DNA from: a virus
Length of the DNA: 64,000 nt
Strand: one strand, 5' to 3'
Virus record (IMG/VR): IMGVR_UViG_3300033146_001059
Span: 1 to 64,000 of that record
The notes beneath the pieces were generated by a model. That model saw nothing but the letters and a program-made list of their open reading frames with translations. It was not told the DNA's origin and ran no database searches. Position 1 is the first letter of the stretch, and each line of letters begins with the position of its first letter. A program made the position numbers and the translations under genes. Below are positions 1 through 10,300 of this stretch, piece after piece.

Positions 1-1057
1 ACACTGTAGCATTAAATATGTTAGGTGTAAGATATGACATTGTAACTGTCAGAATTTCCCCAACTTTATCAACACATATAAATGTATTGTTATGTGATAG
101 TTCTGATAACTCGCCCACCTCTACATATACAGGCCCCTCAAGGTTTACCTTTAATTTATCTACTTTCATTATGAACTTTGTACCTATATGGTAACTATGT
201 GGGTGTAACACTATAGGCTGGTAACCACGATCTGCAATCTCATCAATATCAGTGACAGATGTCTCAGAATACACTGTACACATATTTAATCTGTGGTCCA
301 TATCCGCCAAAACAGATCCTCCTGGATAATTATCAATTGTTGATATAGGGGTATATGCTAGACTTGTTGATCCCATACCCATAAACATAAGACGAGAGTA
401 CAATGTACAGTCATAGTGATATATTTTTGGTTTTTGAACATTGTCTGGTACTTCCCCTCTAACACAAGCCTGCGATATTATATTTGCAGGTATGTTTATA
501 TTTTTAAATGTTATATCGGGGAATTCTGTTTTCATGAATGCATTTTCCAGTATATTTATACCTGTATAGCTGTTGATTGTAGATTTCCTAACACCTACGT
601 TGCTTGTAAACTCTATGATATACCTGTAATCTTTATTTATCATAAATTGAAGTAGTCCTTGTTCTGATGAGGATGATGAGCTACTACCACTACTTCCACC
701 GTCACCGTAGTGATCATATATTAAGTCAAACCCGTTCATGTCAAATATAACATGTTGATGCTCCTGTATGTCCATACTTCTTGTCATTTGTGCATCAATC
801 CAAAACACTATTTTTATATACTCACCTAAGGATGTAAACGGTATATCATCTATTACCGCAAAATGATTTTTGCATACCTTATCAGATATAAAGATAACAG
901 AGGATTCGTGTTTGCACTCATCTATAACCAGCTTATCACCTACCTTTTTATACATGTATTTAGTACGTGTATCATAATATATATCATTCGCTGCAGTTAT
1001 TAATGTACTGTCGGCACGGGTTATAGAACTATCGAAATCTTTAATTGGTTTTGTCAT
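1..1057 (-). CDS. Tail/fibre-region protein, C-terminus outside window (partial)
   Basis: The frame is open from the ATG at 1057 to the window edge, so at least 352 residues are present with no stop. Its start overlaps the stop of the glycosyltransferase-like gene in an ATGA arrangement, so the two are translationally coupled. A Gly/Ser-rich low-complexity linker lies near residues 115-125 and separates two beta-rich, aromatic-rich halves. I do not recognise the family. Position at the distal end of the fibre cassette suggests a tail appendage or receptor-binding protein; this is inference from context only. Confidence 0.75.
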   Translation of the reverse strand, partial: MTKPIKDFDSSITRADSTLITAANDIYYDTRTKYMYKKVGDKLVIDECKHESSVIFISDKVCKNHFAVIDDIPFTSLGEYIKIVFWIDAQMTRSMDIQEHQHVIFDMNGFDLIYDHYGDGGSSGSSSSSSSEQGLLQFMINKDYRYIIEFTSNVGVRKSTINSYTGINILENAFMKTEFPDITFKNINIPANIISQACVRGEVPDNVQKPKIYHYDCTLYSRLMFMGMGSTSLAYTPISTIDNYPGGSVLADMDHRLNMCTVYSETSVTDIDEIADRGYQPIVLHPHSYHIGTKFIMKVDKLKVNLEGPVYVEVGELSELSHNNTFICVDKVGEILTVTMSYLTPNIFNATV

Positions 1058-1905
1058 ATCTTCTTAATGTTTTTTAGATGTTGTAAACTCAAAATATTAA
1101 AATTAAAATCATCTTTGTTATGCATATTATTATATACTACGTTTAAATTCTCCTCCGTTATATCTGCAAAATTATCTACTATATGTATCGGAAGAGACAG
1201 GCTCAGTTGCTCCATATACCTGGACCTTTCAACTATTGGTATAACACCGTTTATTATACATTCATAAGTTCTGAAGTTGTCTATACCTGCACCTTCAGGA
1301 CTTATGGCAAACTTATACGTGCTGAGTTTATTTATATAATCATCATTAGATAAGCTATAACTACCCCAATTACCCATAAATTCAAAATCTATAAATTGTT
1401 TACCTAATATATTATGATATATATATTCCCGTGTAATATTTGTATCTATCGAGAAATTTGAGTAACATAATCTACTCTTCTCTTTGACTGTTGCTACGTA
1501 ATTCCTACCATAGTCAAGTCCAAGAGGTAATATAAATACGCTTGTATTAAAATAAGCAGAGTCTACCACATCATCACCTATATTTGACGTGTGTATGTTG
1601 ACATTATCCGGTATTACATCGGCAGCATTGAGTGTAAAGGTATTATCTGTTAATGGTATAACTATAAATGTATTGTGACTATATCTGCTTAAAATACTCA
1701 TAAGTCTGCTAAACACGTTAAACACGTCACTACTACTTGTTGGGTATATCACTGACCTTCTGTGTCTATTTCCTATTAGGATTACATTGGCCGTATCACT
1801 ACTTAGGTTTGCAGCGTCTACGACCGTACTACCGCTGTTCATAACGTCGGTCAGATTAGTGAATTTATATTTATGTAAGTTTAATTGAAATTGACTGATC
1901 TTCAT
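1054..1905 (-). CDS. Exostosin-like glycosyltransferase
   Basis: The 283-residue protein has a C-terminal block typical of exostosin/GT47-like enzymes: a segment reading KFAISPEGAGIDNFRTYECI followed by NGVIPIV, near residues 195-225, which is where the nucleotide-sugar donor binds in that fold. The N-terminal half is a plausible Rossmann domain with no clear motif. It sits inside the tail-fibre operon, overlapping the next gene by 4 bases. It could glycosylate a virion fibre or alter a host surface glycan. The family assignment is from motif recognition; the substrate is unknown. Confidence 0.6.
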   Translation of the reverse strand: MKISQFQLNLHKYKFTNLTDVMNSGSTVVDAANLSSDTANVILIGNRHRRSVIYPTSSSDVFNVFSRLMSILSRYSHNTFIVIPLTDNTFTLNAADVIPDNVNIHTSNIGDDVVDSAYFNTSVFILPLGLDYGRNYVATVKEKSRLCYSNFSIDTNITREYIYHNILGKQFIDFEFMGNWGSYSLSNDDYINKLSTYKFAISPEGAGIDNFRTYECIINGVIPIVERSRYMEQLSLSLPIHIVDNFADITEENLNVVYNNMHNKDDFNFNILSLQHLKNIKKI

Positions 1906-1937
1906 ATGTATACTGTATTATGTTATATTATGTTATA

Positions 1938-2993
1938 TTATGTTATCGCACCTGTGGCATCTACCCAGTTGCCTCCATTATACCATATAGGCTTAGAGAT
2001 AGTTGTATCGAAATAGAATTGACCAGCTGTTAAGTTACTGGTAGGTCTATTTGCAGTTGTACCATTATATTGAACATATTCTTTAGTAACAAGTGCTTTT
2101 GACGCACTTCCTTCTGCCTGTAAATCAGCTAATACTGCTTCTGGTGCTTTAACAAGTCCAGTACTATAAATTTCTAGTCCATTTTTACGTTCTATAGGTG
2201 TACCATTATAGTTAACTGGTCCTATACCAAACTCAACTATGGCACCAGATACTCCAGTGTTACACTTACCAAATGCCTGATTAAACTTAACATTAGCAAC
2301 TGTATTGACACCTATGGCAGTAGAGGCTGCACCTGCTGAATGAGAGAATTGACCTAACGCTAGTGAAGCTAACCCTATCGCCCTAGCAGCTATACCCCAC
2401 GCAAATGAAATGTGTCCTGCCGCTGTTGTATGATTACCTAATGCAAATGAAACGTGTCCTGAAGCAAGATTTTTAGATCCTGCAGCAAAAGAATCATTAC
2501 CCAATGCGCCCAGAGTTGTAGGGTAAGGGGGTGCCTGTTCCTGGTTAGGTGGTTTTTCAGGTGTTGGTGGAGGTGGATTTGCACCTACTGACAGATCTGT
2601 TGCGCCATCACCTATACCCCCGTAATTTGCACTTGGCCTACCGACATATCTCCAACCACTCTTTCCGTTTTTAGTAACTTTCTCCAAACCAGTGCCACTC
2701 CCGACACCAAAAGACTCCCAATCAGATGCTTCTGTCACATCTGGGTCGTTAGTTGGGTCGTTTATAAGTTTATAGTATCCTGCAGTGAGAGCATCATTCC
2801 CATCTGAATTTTGATTATACACCAACATCCCAACTCTACGTCTGGGCCTGGGTATATTTAAAATATCTGTTAATTGTGCCCACGTAGAAAAACCACCAAT
2901 TCCCCACCTAGGATCCGAGACACCATAAGTATCTAATGAATCCGTAGGGGCGAAAAATCCTGTTACTTGTACACTTCCCGGTATCTTAGCCAT
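1938..2993 (-). CDS. Tail fibre with YadA-head-like repeats
   Basis: 351 residues. Residues 1-65 (starting MAKIPGSVQVTGFFAPTD) are nearly identical to the N-terminus of the neighbouring fibre at 3008-4237, so this is a shared virion-anchoring domain. Residues about 165-245 contain 14-residue repeats of the xALGxxxxAxGxxS type, as in YadA/Hep_Hag trimeric adhesin heads, predicting a trimeric left-handed beta-roll. The C-terminal part (KPIWYNGGNWVDATG) is of a kind common at fibre tips. Role inferred: trimeric receptor-binding fibre. Confidence 0.75.
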   Translation of the reverse strand: MAKIPGSVQVTGFFAPTDSLDTYGVSDPRWGIGGFSTWAQLTDILNIPRPRRRVGMLVYNQNSDGNDALTAGYYKLINDPTNDPDVTEASDWESFGVGSGTGLEKVTKNGKSGWRYVGRPSANYGGIGDGATDLSVGANPPPPTPEKPPNQEQAPPYPTTLGALGNDSFAAGSKNLASGHVSFALGNHTTAAGHISFAWGIAARAIGLASLALGQFSHSAGAASTAIGVNTVANVKFNQAFGKCNTGVSGAIVEFGIGPVNYNGTPIERKNGLEIYSTGLVKAPEAVLADLQAEGSASKALVTKEYVQYNGTTANRPTSNLTAGQFYFDTTISKPIWYNGGNWVDATGAIT

Positions 2994-3007
2994 GCTAATT
3001 ATTTATA

Positions 3008-4237
3008 TTATGTTAGTACTATTGTTAAAGCTCCGTTTATAACATTCGTAGTTCTATAACACATAAGGTTAATAGATATTGAATGAGCATTTGTCAATGC
3101 AACTGTTATAGGTGCCTCCATTGCCACTGGTAACTGTGTAAGTTCATCCTTAAATACAGTAGGTTGTGCTTCTGAGTCAACTACACATATCCATTTATAG
3201 GTCCCCACTGCTGCACCAAATACGTAACTTCCAGCTGACCCACTTTTAAGTGTATTGGCCAATATCTTGATTTGAGGCTCTAATATTGCCGCAGATGTAT
3301 GATTACCATAATAAAGTCTATTCATCCATTTTATACTATCTGATTTAGACCCTATTGCACCTCCAGCCGGTTTGTCGGCATTAAATGTCCATGTTTCTGT
3401 AGCGACAGTTGCATGTGTAAATGTTGACCCAGTATCAGCTGTAACTATACCTGAAGTACCTGTAGTAGGGAAAGATGCTCCTGCAAATCCCGCAGCTCCT
3501 GTTATAGTCATATTTATTGGGGCAGCACCGTTACTGTCAGTAGTCCAACTTAAAGATGCATTTGCTAAGGTAACTGTTGCCCCAACTTCTACGTTCACCC
3601 CTGGATTAACAGATAAACCTGCTAATGTAGGTGCTAGATATGGAGAAAGTAAATCTTCAATAATGTCAGTTATAGGAGTATGTGCGTCATATGTTGTACC
3701 AGAAGAAATACCACCAACTGAAATAGTAGATGTTACGGCTCTGTTAATTACAACAACCTCTAACCACGCAGTAGATAATCCACCTGGGTTTATTGCTGCT
3801 ATATCCATTGGAGGACCGTCAACACTGTTTGCAGGTACTGACGTATGATCTCTTATTGTTAAGAATGTTCTATTCGACTGAGTAACTATATCACCAGCAA
3901 TATAATCAATTCCAGATGCCCATACTTGATGAAGACTTCCACCACTACCACCCCCTGTTGCAAGCGAGGCCCAGTTTACATTAGTAGTAACATCCCCCAC
4001 AGGGTTACTTATTAACTGATATATACCATTATTAACATCTGCTGCATCAATATTTTGATTGTAAACCAGCATCCCAAGTCTACGTCTTCCCGCAGGTATT
4101 GAAAGTATCTCTGCCCACTGAGGCCACGTTGAGTAACCACCTATACCCCATCTTGGGTCTGATACGCCAAACGTATCCTTATCATCTGTAGGTGCGAAAA
4201 AGCCCGTCACCTGTACACTTCCTGGTATTTTAGCCAT
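3008..4237 (-). CDS. Tail fibre, mosaic of two neighbours
   Basis: 409 residues. The first ~65 residues match the N-terminus of the fibre at 1938-2993. The last ~240 residues (from DIIEDLLSPYLAPTL onward) match the C-terminal half of the protein at 4263-5429, sharing an LSxxPGVxxEVG start, SDSIKWMNRLYYGN and KWICVVDSEAQP. The protein therefore joins an anchor from one neighbour to the tip of the other. A His/aromatic linker (residues ~100-165) lies between. Role inferred: receptor-binding appendage. Confidence 0.75.
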   Translation of the reverse strand: MAKIPGSVQVTGFFAPTDDKDTFGVSDPRWGIGGYSTWPQWAEILSIPAGRRRLGMLVYNQNIDAADVNNGIYQLISNPVGDVTTNVNWASLATGGGSGGSLHQVWASGIDYIAGDIVTQSNRTFLTIRDHTSVPANSVDGPPMDIAAINPGGLSTAWLEVVVINRAVTSTISVGGISSGTTYDAHTPITDIIEDLLSPYLAPTLAGLSVNPGVNVEVGATVTLANASLSWTTDSNGAAPINMTITGAAGFAGASFPTTGTSGIVTADTGSTFTHATVATETWTFNADKPAGGAIGSKSDSIKWMNRLYYGNHTSAAILEPQIKILANTLKSGSAGSYVFGAAVGTYKWICVVDSEAQPTVFKDELTQLPVAMEAPITVALTNAHSISINLMCYRTTNVINGALTIVLT

Positions 4238-4262
4238 TATTTTAGTGTTTTATTTATTAATA

Positions 4263-5429
4263 TTAATTTGTTATTATAACGGTTACGTCACCACCTAATT
4301 TTTCTTTACTTCTATAGCACAATAGTGTTAGTGCCTGTTGAAAATCGTTAGTAATTGCTACCGAAATAGGATTATTTTCATACATTGCTATATTTAATCC
4401 AGTATCAGCGTCTTTTATAGTTACAGGCTGTGCCTCTGAACTAACAATACAAAACCATTTATATTTACCAGTCTCTGTAGGAAATACAAACGTACCATCT
4501 GATCCATCTATAAGTATATTGTCAAATGCTTTTATTTTCACTTCTGTAATATTCCCATCAGCATTACCAAAATACATCCTATTCTTCCAATACACAGTAT
4601 CACTTTTGGTTTGTAATGCAGTACTATTTTTATCATTAGCAGAAAAAACCCACGTCTTTGATCCAGGTATTGTAAGTATCACTGGTGAACCACTTGCCAC
4701 TATATTAGCAGCAGTACCTGATGATGGAAATGTAGCACCTGAAAACTCTTCACCTGATATAGCCATATTAAATGGTACATTACCGTCACTGTCGAGTGTC
4801 CAAGCTATATCAGCTGATATTACAACCAATGATTCACCTACCTCACGAAGTACGCCTGGATGAATATCTAGTCTAGTTAAATCTGATTTAACGTCAGGAG
4901 AAACTAGTTGACGTATAAACTCATTTAGATCTGAACCAGCAGGTACCGGATCATTTTTCTTTATACCTCCAACGTTTACCGTAGCGTTTATCTGTGTAGT
5001 CGTACCACCACCAGAAAACACATATTTTGTACTTGCAACATTCCAGACATATAGTGAACCTGTGTTCTCAACTATATACACTGCATTAACCTCACCGTAA
5101 GGCGGTAATTCTGATTTATTTGTATATGTATATATATTACCTCCACCACCTGAAGAGCCCCCAGTAATCTCAGTCCATCTGCTGTCGCCCAGGTTTATCC
5201 CAGGTGCACCACTAACACTTGCAATATAAACTTTCTTACCGGTATCATCTGTTACAAGTTCTCCTTTATTGTAATTTACTGTGTTATCAGCAATCATTAT
5301 CTTAAGATTGCTCCACTCTACCGTACCTGCTGCATCTGCTGCATAAAGTAATTTACCTATTTTAGCGTCGTCTGCGGCTGTATGTATAACCAGATCCCTT
5401 AAAACCTTTAAATCTCCCCTTATTTTCAT
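4263..5429 (-). CDS. Tail fibre/appendage protein
   Basis: 388 residues. The N-terminus (MKIRGDLKVLRDLVIHT) is of the short beta-helix type seen at the start of phage fibre shafts. A Gly-rich linker lies near residues 92-98. The C-terminal ~240 residues are paralogous to those of 3008-4237 (KWFCIVSSEAQP, YWKNRMYFGN). Same operon, 25-base gap to the next gene. Probably a fibre whose C-terminal domain contacts the receptor; specificity unknown. Confidence 0.7.
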   Translation of the reverse strand: MKIRGDLKVLRDLVIHTAADDAKIGKLLYAADAAGTVEWSNLKIMIADNTVNYNKGELVTDDTGKKVYIASVSGAPGINLGDSRWTEITGGSSGGGGNIYTYTNKSELPPYGEVNAVYIVENTGSLYVWNVASTKYVFSGGGTTTQINATVNVGGIKKNDPVPAGSDLNEFIRQLVSPDVKSDLTRLDIHPGVLREVGESLVVISADIAWTLDSDGNVPFNMAISGEEFSGATFPSSGTAANIVASGSPVILTIPGSKTWVFSANDKNSTALQTKSDTVYWKNRMYFGNADGNITEVKIKAFDNILIDGSDGTFVFPTETGKYKWFCIVSSEAQPVTIKDADTGLNIAMYENNPISVAITNDFQQALTLLCYRSKEKLGGDVTVIITN

Positions 5430-5430
5430 T

Positions 5431-5973
5431 TTATGATAATTTTACTTTTATACTAGTCCCGGACAATATGTTAGGGTATAAATATATGTATAGCTTCTTA
5501 TCTACATCCCATTTAATTGAGTCTGGGTATGTCACTTCTGTATCGCCATCTATTATTAATTCAGCAGTTATCACACCAGCCTGCGTGGCGTAAAAAGGTA
5601 ATTTAGAGTAATCAAAGAAAATATAATTTAGGTCATTTGTTTTAGTTATATTATATCTAACAACATCAGAGCTTATTACAAAATTGTAAGTTTTACCAAC
5701 GTAGTCTATACCTCCAGGCCCTCCTATATTATTATCCCATGTAGCGTATGTTTTTCCCACGAGCATTAACCCCCACGGATTTTCTACCCATTTATACCTT
5801 ACATTTGTTTCATCAACATATATCTCTATCCCATCATATAATTGCTCATAGGACGTAGCTACAAAATCCATAAGATCTTGCACAGTACTAAACTGAGACC
5901 TGTCATCTACTGGCCTAGCTTTCATTATTTTAAACCCTAAGGTCTGGGTGCTATTATTAATCTTCTTTGCCAT
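5431..5973 (-). CDS. Small tail-appendage protein
   Basis: 180 residues, beta-rich and acidic. It lies one base from its neighbours on both sides, so it is co-translated with the fibre cassette. The N-terminus (AKKINNSTQTLGFKIMKARP) resembles short adapter segments. I do not recognise the family. Most likely an adapter or fibre-anchoring subunit between the muzzle-proximal protein (5975-7366) and the fibres. Confidence 0.65.
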   Translation of the reverse strand: MAKKINNSTQTLGFKIMKARPVDDRSQFSTVQDLMDFVATSYEQLYDGIEIYVDETNVRYKWVENPWGLMLVGKTYATWDNNIGGPGGIDYVGKTYNFVISSDVVRYNITKTNDLNYIFFDYSKLPFYATQAGVITAELIIDGDTEVTYPDSIKWDVDKKLYIYLYPNILSGTSIKVKLS

Positions 5974-5974
5974 G

Positions 5975-7366
5975 CTAAGCCTGTTTTTTTATTTGATAAT
6001 CAATTGGTAATGAAGACTCCCCTGTAGGTGATTGTTCAATATAAGCATCAACTATATCTGCTGTAACAGTGGTTCCTGTGATATTTGACACCACATCAAA
6101 AGTATTTGTAACATCATAACTACTCAAAATTATAGCAGCATTCCAGCTTCTAGGCAATTCAAATATAGTAAATAATGGTGTGTGATAACCAGTGAGCTCT
6201 TGTGGTATGATAGTAGCTATCTTAGGTGTTAAATTACCTACTCCAGCATCCGCTGTAATTGTTGTTTTATAAACATCTCCAGAGCTATTGTATCCGCCGA
6301 CAGTCAATATATTTACTTTTTTATCTGCCCCAACATATCCTGAAACAGTGCTTTTTGATGCCTGTGGTACTCTATTTATAATTGTGGCTGTTTTATTCAT
6401 TACTGAACCATACTCTATCACTTGTATTTTATATGTCTTATTTCCTGTACCGTAATCAAATGAATGTAATAATCCACTAACCGTTACATCAGTAGCTGGA
6501 TAATCAGTCTCATCACCTGTAGCAGGCACACCAGCATTCATTACTACATTGCCGTCTGGATCAGTAACTTCCCATGTAAACAAGTCATAACTCCCTTTAT
6601 CTACTCTGTATACGAGGTCAAATGACGCGTCTGTTGCTTTCTGTAACACCGAATTAGGTGAGATTGAGATAGAAGGTACAGAGTGCGACACTCCCCCAAC
6701 TTTATAAGTTGCACTTCTTATGAGCTTCTCGTCCTGACCAGGTAAATTAGTAAGATCGTATACAACTACTAACATAAATGATATAGTATCATCCGCCCTA
6801 TCAATAGCTTCACCGGTACTTATCTCATGGTTTATAACTTTACCAGTAGAATCCACGCCATCAACTATTAAATCCACACCATTCAGGAATTCACCAGCTG
6901 TATTTTGTGCTGTTACACCAAGAGCTACATCTTTATATATGGACCAATATATGTTTGATGCGTCATTCTGCTCTATCTTAAACGAGAAATCTAAAATATT
7001 TCCCCTACCAAAAGTTGGTGACACACTAAATGAAATTAATCTTGGAGGTATTTTTATATCCCTCTCTACAGGTTTATCATAGAAATAACCAACTACTATG
7101 GTTCTTCCATCTAGTACTACACCATTAAAATGTACCTCAGAAATACCCACTACTGTGTAATCCCTGCCTAATGCCTGTGTTACACCATTAATAGACACAA
7201 AAGAAATTTTATGTATACTGTAATTAGTGTAGAATATTGTTTTTGCATTTATGATAGCAATATTGGAATTAGTCCCAACAACACCGAATTCTTGTATATA
7301 ATTCACGTTGTTAGTTCTCATTATTAACTCTCTATCTATAATGTCTCTTATTTTACGTTTAGCCAT
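5975..7366 (-). CDS. Tail protein with Ig-like beta domains
   Basis: 463 residues with no membrane segment or catalytic motif. Several ~90-residue beta-sandwich-like stretches run from residue ~100 onward, a pattern of immunoglobulin-like domains in virion proteins. Stop and start are separated by 2 bases from the muzzle gene upstream and 1 base from the gene downstream. The position just distal to the muzzle gene suggests a baseplate or appendage-anchoring subunit. Not recognised beyond fold-level impression. Confidence 0.65.
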   Translation of the reverse strand: MAKRKIRDIIDRELIMRTNNVNYIQEFGVVGTNSNIAIINAKTIFYTNYSIHKISFVSINGVTQALGRDYTVVGISEVHFNGVVLDGRTIVVGYFYDKPVERDIKIPPRLISFSVSPTFGRGNILDFSFKIEQNDASNIYWSIYKDVALGVTAQNTAGEFLNGVDLIVDGVDSTGKVINHEISTGEAIDRADDTISFMLVVVYDLTNLPGQDEKLIRSATYKVGGVSHSVPSISISPNSVLQKATDASFDLVYRVDKGSYDLFTWEVTDPDGNVVMNAGVPATGDETDYPATDVTVSGLLHSFDYGTGNKTYKIQVIEYGSVMNKTATIINRVPQASKSTVSGYVGADKKVNILTVGGYNSSGDVYKTTITADAGVGNLTPKIATIIPQELTGYHTPLFTIFELPRSWNAAIILSSYDVTNTFDVVSNITGTTVTADIVDAYIEQSPTGESSLPIDYQIKKQA

Positions 7367-7368
7367 AA

Positions 7369-10300
7369 TTAATCATAATTATTAGTGAATAGTGATATAA
7401 CATTGTATAAATAAGTATAATCCTCACCGCTATATGTTATTTTTATTTTAAAATACTTATCTCTTACTCTTCTTGATGAATTGTTAAACCTACTGAACGA
7501 ATCAACCTTACCAACTTGCACTAAATACTTACCGTCTCTATAATAAGCATTCTCTTTGAATATTCCAATACTCATGTTAGAAGAATCCTCTCTAATATAG
7601 ATATTTTCTTCAAATACGGTATTAAACACATTGTCAATGTCAGTATAATCTGGCTCATCAATAATATCACCGTTATCATCGTAATAATTTATTTTATTTT
7701 GACGTAAAACGGCATTCGGAACATCAGTCGTTATGGAGTACTGAATGGTTTTAGGTTTTATTTTATTAGATAGTATCTGTATATTTGTAAGTATTTTCTC
7801 CATATCAGGTCTCTCATGCATAACAAATTCAACGTGAAATGTGTGCTGAGTACCGTGAAACTTACAATATGTAGAGTTAACACCTGTTGCCCACGCCTCT
7901 GATTTTCTATTAGAAACATCAAATAATAAATTATATTCATTATCTGTTAATTGAAACTTAGGGGTATAACTTGTTCTGGATACCCACCTATTCATAACCT
8001 CGTTATAATACACTGTACCGTATGTAGAAAATAATCCACCAGACTTATCATTCAACAATTTATTATAAGAAAAATATACATTCTTTTTTACAGAGTCGAA
8101 TGACGTATATATTTTTGGTATTCCTACGTCGCTCTTCAATTGAACCAGTTCTTTTTTTGCTTTGAGTAGGTATGATTCTATCTTATAATCACTTAAAATT
8201 TCAATGCTAGAACCAGAAACCCTCCATATCTTATTACGTATAAAATCTACCCCGTAGATTGTATTGAAACTTCGTATAATTGATTCTGGATTTACAGACC
8301 CAATAGTAGAGTCTATAACCCTGGCTTTTGAAGCAAGTGCCTGAGCATCATCAACATATATATCTTCTTGAGAATTCACAAGAGTTCTACCATCAACTGT
8401 TATAAGAGCAACTCCATTTTCAAATATGCAAAAAAGATTATTATTATGGTTTATTAACTTAACTATTTGACCTAACTCCGAATTATAATCTTTAAAGTTT
8501 ATTCCGGAAAAATCCCTATATCCATTGAAAAACTCACTCTGAATATTTGGTGCAGATATCATTATCCTGTTTGGATATTGTAATGTGTATGTTGGCGCCT
8601 CTACCGAGATACCAACGTATGAGACAGCCCTGTAATCCCCTGTTAAACCTCTGTTATATGCTGACGAGTCTGGTCTATACTCTGAGTATAGTTTATCAGC
8701 CGCAACTGCAGGGTGAAATCCTCTCTCGCTACCGTATAGCATCATCTCCATAGGGTCTGATTTTTCATACGACCTAACATCAGCGTTGTGGTTAGTTTGA
8801 GATATTATTTCCACTATCATTCCATTTGACGCTAATTTTCTACCTTCATCCATAGTTTCTGATGACGATGATGATTTCCATCCGGTAGTAATGTTCTCAT
8901 CTATATCATGAGTCCACTCTTGCGTAGGCCCGGAACCATAAGTATTAAAATCACTAAATGTTGCTGCCGGTGCATCCATTATCCCCATAGCATATGTAGT
9001 CCTCTTAAACACCTTAGTTATAAAACAATCACCATCTGCCACAACTACTGTATCAGTTTCACCAAAAGGTAACCTATCAGTAGTAGAAAAATATGGTAAA
9101 CTGTTTGTACTTGAATATATTTCAGCTAAATCTGTAGACGTAAGTGTTGCCTGGGTGGCTTTTATCTCTGCTAGATAAAGAATATCATTTTTCCAAAAAT
9201 GTTCAAACTCTAATGTGCTTGTTGCAGTAAAATTCAATGTATATAGATCATTTTCATTTGTTATATCCATCGCAGATGCACTTGGATCCGTAGCCTCTGC
9301 TGTAAATGAGTAATTACCATGTGTAGGTATAGTTATACTTCTCACAATAAACTCTGATGTCTCCCCGGCTATGATAAAATCCACATAACTACCAACAGAT
9401 ACATTAGCTTTAAGGTCATCACCAGGACGTTTACCGGCTGCATTTATATAACTTAACTCAAACGTATACGTACTATTAACTAGACTTATTTTCATTTTAC
9501 CAGTTAAAGGCGAGTGCTGTGTTAATTTATAACTTGAATTATAATTAGTTGGGTTAAATAACTCTACCCCTATGTATTTGCTCCAGTTATTGACGACCGA
9601 TGCATACGGATATAAGTTTGCTGTTCCAGTATTATCCCACCACGAAGCTTTATTTATACCTGTCTGTCCATCATCCCATAAACTTACTGGGTAATCTGTC
9701 ACAGTAGATGCGTATCCCATAGCGATAGATTTTTTAGGTAGGTATGCGACAGGGTAAAATTTTAATCTTTGTTTACCTTGAAAGTGTATTTCTATATGCC
9801 TATAATCCCAATCGTGTACAATACCTTGTGCTGGACTAGTATCAAACTGGAAATAATTGCCGTGCCTCACAGGTGAACTGTCTACGGAGTACTCTCTGTT
9901 TACAGTTGGAACATAAATTATATCCCCTTTACGTAAAACCTTTAAAATACCTTCTCTATTTATTTTATTTGCGTCAGTTACATGTATCTTCATAGCAGCA
10001 GCACCCCAGCTCCAGTATTCAATGTATATCATACCAGAATCTGGTGCCCTATCTTTATAACCATCCCTATGTCTATACTTTATCTGACCGGAGTTACCTA
10101 CAATAGACGTATATGCAAAGTTGTATGTTCTATCTATCTGTGATGTGAACTGTCCCTCGGCTGCAACTGACACACCATTTGGTACGTACACGAATTTTCC
10201 CTTGTACTTTAAATCCCCCTCTAAATTTTGTAAACTAGGCGGACTTTCTACCCCACTAGCTGTTATATCTCTTATATACTGTACCCTACTGGTGTCGTTA

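Noticed and set aside
1917-1946. Triple ~10-base repeat (TTATATTATG) before the fibre gene
   Set aside because: Short AT-only tandem repeat between two genes; no evidence of function beyond replication slippage.
3372-3848. 158-codon plus-strand frame opposite a fibre gene
   Set aside because: Antisense to a Thr/Ala-rich fibre domain, whose codons leave the opposite strand open by chance.
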